DNA of 11,670 nt from Davidsoniella eucalypti (lineage: Eukaryota > Ascomycota > Sordariomycetes > Microascales > Ceratocystidaceae). A program made the translations under genes and the position numbers. Shown piece by piece: positions 7,363 through 11,670 of this stretch. The first letter of the stretch is position 1. Each line of letters starts with the position of its first letter. The stretch covers positions 1-11,670 of the forward strand of contig RMBW01000343.1 of NCBI GenBank assembly GCA_004009845.1. Direction: 5' to 3'. The notes beneath the pieces are model-generated. The model ran no database searches and had not been told where the DNA came from. It saw only the letters and a program-made list of their open reading frames with translations.

Positions 7363-7865
7363 GCTCGCCCAGTCAGCCACTCGATCCAATGCTGTGGAAA
7401 GGCATCTAGAGCTTGAGCTTGCCCGCTTTGGGTGCTAACATATTTATCAACCGTTTTCATCTTAGTAGTTGCAATTTAATTTCAAATCTTTCAATTCCAA
7501 CAATTTGTACAATGTGTATCTGTGAATAGGTATGGTTTTATTCTCTTTCCAGAGTGTCTTTGCAGAGTGCAGACCGTGTAACTGAGGGGGTAGTGATCCT
7601 AGTCAGGCTATCAACTTTAGCACATACAAACTGTAGAAATATCAAGATAACATGGAAAAGCTATACAGGCCGATATATTCTGTTAGCCTTCTGATAAGTA
7701 CCACTACGATTTTTTGTTGACTCGCTCTTGTCCTTGTTAAAGGCGCTGTGCTGTTATCGGCTATATTGCTATATCTGTTTGTCATACAAATGAAGACTTT
7801 AGTATTCTTGTATACAAGGCATAAGGTAGTTAGTCATCTCCAGATATAGAAGAGCAAGAGAGTCT
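7363..7865. other. Intergenic region, 3' flank of the secreted-protein gene
   Basis: It contains the 3' UTR of the gene ending at 7362. No clear AATAAA occurs, which is not required in filamentous fungi. No other gene, RNA or repeat is recognised before the regulator pseudogene. Confidence 0.6.
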
Positions 7866-8797
7866 TTATTGTGCATAGTCGGACCTGAAATATCTTCCAG
7901 AATAGAGCGAGCGAGGCAACTTTTGTTGTAGTTCAGCCGATCCAAACTCTCGCAAGCCAGGTATGGAGAACTGGTAGAGTTCAACGTGAAGAACACAGAT
8001 TCAGATGTGCACAAAGACGGGTATCTGCTCCTCTTTACTACCAGCCCATTCTACAATGTTTTGCTCGTTAAGCCGCAAGTCGTCAGGGAGAGAAGCTGTG
8101 AAACTTGACACTTCATTTTGTAATCTGTTGACTTTTTCCATGGCTCGTGATGCTTTCCACTTTACTCTATGGAAATAGGCAGTAACCTCCGGAAAACCTT
8201 TTGGCTATACTTTGAATATGATGCTTAAGATTTATCAATCGTATAGTATAGTCTTGACATGCTCATAGGCGGCGAGCACGGCTTGGGGGTTTGTTAGACG
8301 TTAGGACGGAACTGATTGGTTTGCCTGGAAAGCATCCTCATTACAGGGGAGTTTGAGCTTCATGTTGTCTTCATTAAGACAAACATAAGCATCCAATCCA
8401 CCTGTCAGATCCTGTCCATATGAAACATATGCCAGGCTAATCTTCCTGAACATTTTTGTTGTGTGAAGGTTTTTTCTGAGCATGGCACATCCAGTTGCAG
8501 TCCTAGCATCACACGACATGCAACGGCAACTAGTTGCCAGCATTTGGCAGATTTTCCGACAAATAAGTTATGAACTATGTCCAGGGAATAGAGTGATAGA
8601 TTAGACTCGTTCAAGCTACCAACATTCCTAAAGAGTTGGAATTCCCCTTTATCTATAACAGACGATCCATCGGCTTGGGTAGTGGTGAATTTCCGCTTAT
8701 TAGAAGAATATTCACAGTTCATGTTATCGGTGTCACATCTTCGGCAAGGCGGCTGATCGCCTGAGCATTTAGTTTTGTGGGCATGACATCATAAGTA
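7866..8797 (-). pseudogene. Zn(II)2Cys6 transcription-factor pseudogene
   Basis: The minus strand from about 8797 reads CHAHKTKC-SGDQPPC-RRC-DTDNMNC, the last five cysteines of a zinc binuclear cluster (C-x6-C-x6-C-x2-C-x6-C). The position of the first cysteine holds TAC (8795-8797), and a TGA (8789-8791) precedes the second. In the same frame follow middle-homology sequences (DIVHNLF, CWQLVAVACRVMLGLQLDVP, RLAWHMFHMDR). Near 8405-8415 a one-base loss moves the reading to LTGGLDAYV and LKLPCNEDAF, which ends at 8301. A third frame from 8186 gives LPDDLRLNEQN, a TGA at 8001-8003, then HVELYQFSIPGLRE and a stop at 7866. The cluster-to-middle-region distance is far shorter than usual, so internal DNA is also lost. 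It was probably the pathway regulator of its neighbours. It cannot encode a working factor. Confidence 0.82.
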
Positions 8798-9032
8798 AGA
8801 AGGCCTAGGAGAAAGTCATTCCCTAGGCACTGGCTGGAACATCTCAGTGCATATATTAACAATCGTCTCTACTCTGCTACTCCTTAATAGTCACGCTCCA
8901 CACTCTTTGAGTTTATCTTGAAATGCTAGCACTACAACATCATCATACAACCTATCTCCTTTAGACTCTTGATGTTGATGTCTTCCAAGCAGTGAAATTA
9001 GCATATTCCTAAGCTCTCCATGGCTCAATATT
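8798..9032. other. Divergent intergenic region between regulator and monooxygenase pseudogenes
   Basis: This would have been the shared promoter plus the 5' ends of both genes. I cannot find the FMO dinucleotide-binding start (GAGPSGL-type) here, so the N-terminal part of the FMO is deleted or too diverged. One minus-strand frame is open at 8891-9097 but resembles nothing I know. Confidence 0.45.
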
Positions 9033-9804
9033 GGCAACTCCTCGTATCGCGACCTAGACACAAACAGTGGCGCCCAGACCATGACCTTCACACACACACA
9101 CCGTTCCCTGTCGTCAACAGTACCGATTCTATGCGAAATTTAAACCCTTCAACGAAACACGGCCTCTAGCTGTAGTCTGGGGCTATTTGGAGAAGCTGTT
9201 TGGGCCCTTCCCACACTTGATATCGTTTAAAACCCACGTAGGGAAGATCGAGAGACAGCCGGTCCCGAAACCGGCCCAGAACGGAGACTCGGACAAAGAT
9301 GACGTGCCGCCGCCAAAGAAATGGAGATTGATGTTGCGCTAGGAAGGGATCTCGGTGGATGAAAATCAGAATGTCAAAGATATGTGGTGGCAGGATGATT
9401 TTGACAACGTGATCGTCGCTTCGGGCCACAGAAGCGAAGATTCACAATATTTCCGGCCAGACGAAGCTCTCGCTGCTCATTCTGATAAAGACATCCACTC
9501 AAGGCGTGGCGTGGAAGCGCCAACTATACAGACAAGGTAGGTAGAAGCATAGACACGCTATATCGTAGCTCATTCAACCTATGACAAACCCTTTTAACAG
9601 CAACTATAGAAATTTTTGGTTATTGGCAGCGGCGTCTCAGCTTCAGACATTGTCGAGAGTTTACACGATGCTGTGACCCCAGCTAACCGCCTGTCAGGCT
9701 TTTACCAACATCTTGCGTTTCGGCGATTCAACCTTAACTGTTGCCATTTTGCGCTGGAGAATTTCACGCTCTTCTCGGTCAAAAAGCTACGGCGGAGTAG
9801 ATAA
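9033..9804 (+). pseudogene. Flavin-containing monooxygenase (FMO-like) pseudogene
   Basis: FMO-like proteins use FAD and NADPH to oxygenate substrates. Pieces in family order: SSYRDLDTN-x4-TMTFTH (from 9036; usual APLY-x-LxTN-x-P-x-x-LM-x-F); after a shift at a CA repeat, TPFP (9101); in a third frame from 9172, VVWGYLEKLFGPFPHLISF, then a TAG (9340-9342), then WWQDDFDNVIVASGH and HSRR. A GT-AG intron fits 9537-9600. Beyond a further one-base shift comes LVIGSGVSASDIVESLHD, the NADPH-binding glycine motif. The N-terminal FAD motif is missing and the C-terminus is not recognisable; a frame reading DKVDRIEVFQGV may carry on to 9856. It is broken by at least two frameshifts and a stop. It lies head to head with the regulator pseudogene and converges on the SDR gene. 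Confidence 0.8.
9537..9600 (+). other. Probable intron of the FMO pseudogene
   Basis: GTAGGT begins at 9537 and AACAG ends at 9600, giving 64 bases. Removing it brings IQT-x-NYRN next to LVIGSGVSAS apart from one base, as expected for FMO relatives. The preserved splice signals show the copy came from a normal intron-bearing gene rather than a retrocopy. Confidence 0.5.
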
Positions 9805-9919
9805 AGTGGACAGGATTGAAGTCTTCCAGGGTGTGGCTTTGATAAGTCTAGCCTAGCGTCATAAGTCTATTTATGCTGTTTTTCGTTTCACTGTATCTCT
9901 ACCCCTTTCTGTATGTCGA

Positions 9920-10988
9920 TTATAGTCGTATGCGCACCTTTAGCTTGTTGTCTTTCACAATCTCATCTTCACTGGCCAAAAGTTCCTCCATATCCCACTG
10001 TGCCATGATATATCTTCCCTGCAGCCAATCCCTCCTCCGCTCGACCAAAAACACGACGGCATCCGCACATAACCGTGGCGTCTCCGTCAACGCGGCATGT
10101 CTTTCCTTCGGTAGAGATTTGCCTAGGGCGGTAGCCACGCCTCCAGGATGCACCGCGAAGCCAAGAAGGCCGTATTCCTCTTCTTTTCCGTCTATTAGTT
10201 TGGGGTTGCCGTATTCAGCCTCGATGAATTCGGTTAGTCGGAGCTGTGCTAGTTTGCTTACTTGGTAAGCACTAGCTCCCGGCGAGATCATCTGGCTAGC
10301 GAGAGAATTGATGTTGACCACAGTACGTAGACTCTTCTTTACCGGCTGTAGTTCCATGTTATCGGCATCGTGCTGTTGGTTATACTGTTGTAAGAGTAGA
10401 GGGATGAAATAGTGCATTCCTAAAAATGTTCCTTTGACGTTGACATCCAATGTCTCCATCCAAGCTTCAATATCTGCGTCTTTTATATGTTTTCGTGGCG
10501 GCATGACGCCCGCATTATTAACGAGAACGTCGAGTCGAGGAAACGCTTTCTTCACAGCTTCTGCCGCCTGCCTCACGCTTTCTGGTGCGGTAACATCGAC
10601 AATCAGCGAAAGCACTATCGGCGGTGCCCATCCTTTCTTCCCAGCGTTAGCACACGAGGCAGTAGCTAGAATGTCGGGTATCAAGTCGGTGGTGTCTGTT
10701 CGTGCTCCAAAGGCAATACCAGATGCACCGGCACGGGCAAATGAGTGCACCATCTCCATGCCAATTCCACGTGAGGCTCCGCTGATAAAGACGTAGCGGC
10801 CGGTGAGATCACGTTCAGAGGCTCCTGAGTCGATAAGCGGGTAAGTGTCATGACGTAGGACATTGGTGAAATAGTAGCCTGTAGGAATTTGTATTAGTGG
10901 TATGTTTCTCGATATAGTAGTCTGTGTGACGCTAATAAGGGCGAGGATACTTACCCGTCGAAGGGTCTTCTATCGTACTAGTAGCCAT
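9920..10988 (-). CDS. Short-chain dehydrogenase/reductase (SDR), two exons, 330 aa
   Basis: Exon 1 is 10988-10955 (34 bases, ATG in a strong CACCACCATGG context), the intron 10954-10879 (GTAAGT, CTAAT branch, CAG), and exon 2 10878-9920. Joined, they give 330 residues with no stop. The Rossmann motif SGASRGIG (44-51) lies upstream of the next ATG (residue 52), so an unspliced call from that ATG would lose the cofactor site. Further classical-SDR marks: NNAG 132-135, catalytic N158 in DVNVKG, S203 in NINS, Y216 and K220 in YQVSK, HPGG at 255. Arg48 in the Gly motif and the GAR after strand 2 favour NADP(H). It should be a soluble oxidoreductase acting on an alcohol or carbonyl; the substrate cannot be told. 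All catalytic residues are kept, unlike its decayed neighbours. An extra segment at about 178-195 varies in fungal relatives. Confidence 0.92.
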
Positions 10989-11185
10989 GGTGGTGGTTGG
11001 ATACAAATTGTAACAGAGGCTAGAATAGGAAGATAAGAGCAAAATTCCTACAAAATGCCTTGAATGGATCTTACAGATATTATCCCAGTATTAGTAAGAC
11101 AAGCTTTGCTGTCATTTCCATGCCGTACCCGAAATAATCCAGTTATGGAATGAAGTTAGTCAGACTTGGCTTGAGCTGACATTTT
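10989..11185 (-). promoter_or_regulatory. Upstream region of the SDR gene
   Basis: The leader just before the ATG is CA-rich (CCAACCACCACC), favourable for fungal initiation. A GATAAG motif (plus 11032-11037) is a possible GATA-factor site about 45 bases upstream of the start. No clear TATA box is seen. Confidence 0.3.
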
Positions 11186-11237
11186 TCTTTCTCTTTTTTT
11201 AATAAGGTGGAAATGGAGCTTTGATAGCTATGTAGCA
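11186..11237 (-). mobile_element. Very short 3' end of an A-tailed retroelement (copy 2)
   Basis: On the minus strand this is TGCTACATAGCTATCAAAGC, continuing to CACCTTATT and an A7 run with further A-rich sequence. The first 36 bases match the copy at 3017-3053 except for one substitution and one missing base, while the flanks are unrelated. It lies about 200 bases upstream of the SDR start. Confidence 0.5.
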
Positions 11238-11670
11238 CCTCGGTATCCTACGATACACAGCCCTGAACTGATACTAGTATACAATGTAAGGTGAAGGACA
11301 GCCTACTTCTCAACAGTGACAGGCCACTGAGATAACAGAACATTTGTTATGGTTTCGTTATATGCTATTCCTGCGCATTTCAACTTCTAATCCTTTCCGG
11401 GAAAACCCACCTCGTCGGGAACCTGTCTCAAAACCTCCGAGCATTTTGTAGCTCCTTATATTATAAGCCCTCTTAGAACAGTATGGTTACTACCTGACTG
11501 ACATCTACCTTCTGCAGAACTCCGTAGACGCCGGCGCGGTGCTTCATCCATAGCATCCGACTCGATTACGCCAAATCTTTCTTTCTTACGGCCATGATCA
11601 CTAGTCTCCTAGAGGCTCACTGAATAGCGGGGATGGTAGCCCCACATCACTACAAACAGATATCTCTTTA
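11238..11670. other. Terminal stretch with no recognised gene
   Basis: A minus-strand frame from about 11600 to 11505 is open and basic (including ESDAMDEAP) but too short and unfamiliar to call. No RNA, repeat or splice signals stand out. A gene could begin outside the window. Confidence 0.45.

Noticed and set aside
5448..7460. Several minus-strand frames of 80-128 codons opposite the secreted-protein gene
   Set aside because: They are shadows of the long coding frame; none has its own domain, start context or splice signals.
8891..9097. Minus-strand 68-codon frame as a missing 5' exon of the regulator
   Set aside because: It shows no zinc-cluster or regulator motif, and its opposite strand gives FMO-like residues at its upper end.
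10434..10796. 120-codon plus-strand frame opposite the SDR gene
   Set aside because: It is antisense to well-conserved SDR motifs and has no independent features.
1..11670. CRISPR arrays, bacterial operons, viral genes or LTR retrotransposons
   Set aside because: No spaced repeat array, ribosome-binding-site-led gene series, capsid or polymerase motifs, or paired long terminal repeats were seen; introns and gene families are fungal.

Overview
This window looks like nuclear DNA of a filamentous ascomycete (Pezizomycotina). The evidence is a tRNA-Lys gene with an intron, short GT-AG introns, a Zn(II)2Cys6 regulator, fungal-type GNAT, FMO and SDR families, and the ends of Tad-like LINE retrotransposons. 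Only two protein genes look intact. The rest is decayed genes, transposon ends and unassigned intergenic DNA, so this is an accessory, gene-poor region. The species cannot be named from the sequence.

Left part (1-4092). A minus-strand tRNA-Lys(CTT) gene (180-258) is followed by the 5'-truncated 3' end of a LINE (about 300-1098). That LINE ends exactly where a minus-strand GNAT acetyltransferase pseudogene (1099-1434) breaks off. From 1435 to about 3060 there is no recognisable gene. A second, more damaged LINE end (about 3060-4092) carries a different C-terminal protein region, resembling a restriction-like endonuclease, but nearly the same last 75 bases of 3' UTR as the first. A third repeat family, read on the minus strand, appears as two very short A-tailed copies (about 2990-3053 and 11186-11237).

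Middle (4093-7362). A promoter and leader region carries two sets of tandem repeats, a TATA box and a probable 5' UTR intron. It precedes a single intronless gene for a 665-residue secreted protein with two CxxC motifs. Its architecture resembles the fungal DUF7029/DUF7223 proteins of unknown function.

Right part (7363-11670). A Zn(II)2Cys6 transcription-factor pseudogene (minus) lies head to head with a flavin-containing monooxygenase pseudogene (plus). The latter converges on an apparently intact two-exon SDR gene (minus), whose first exon of only 34 bases is easily missed. A pathway regulator, an FMO and an SDR side by side suggest the relic of a small catabolic or secondary-metabolite cluster in which only the SDR has kept its reading frame. 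The last 680 bases hold the SDR promoter, a LINE tail and nothing else recognised.
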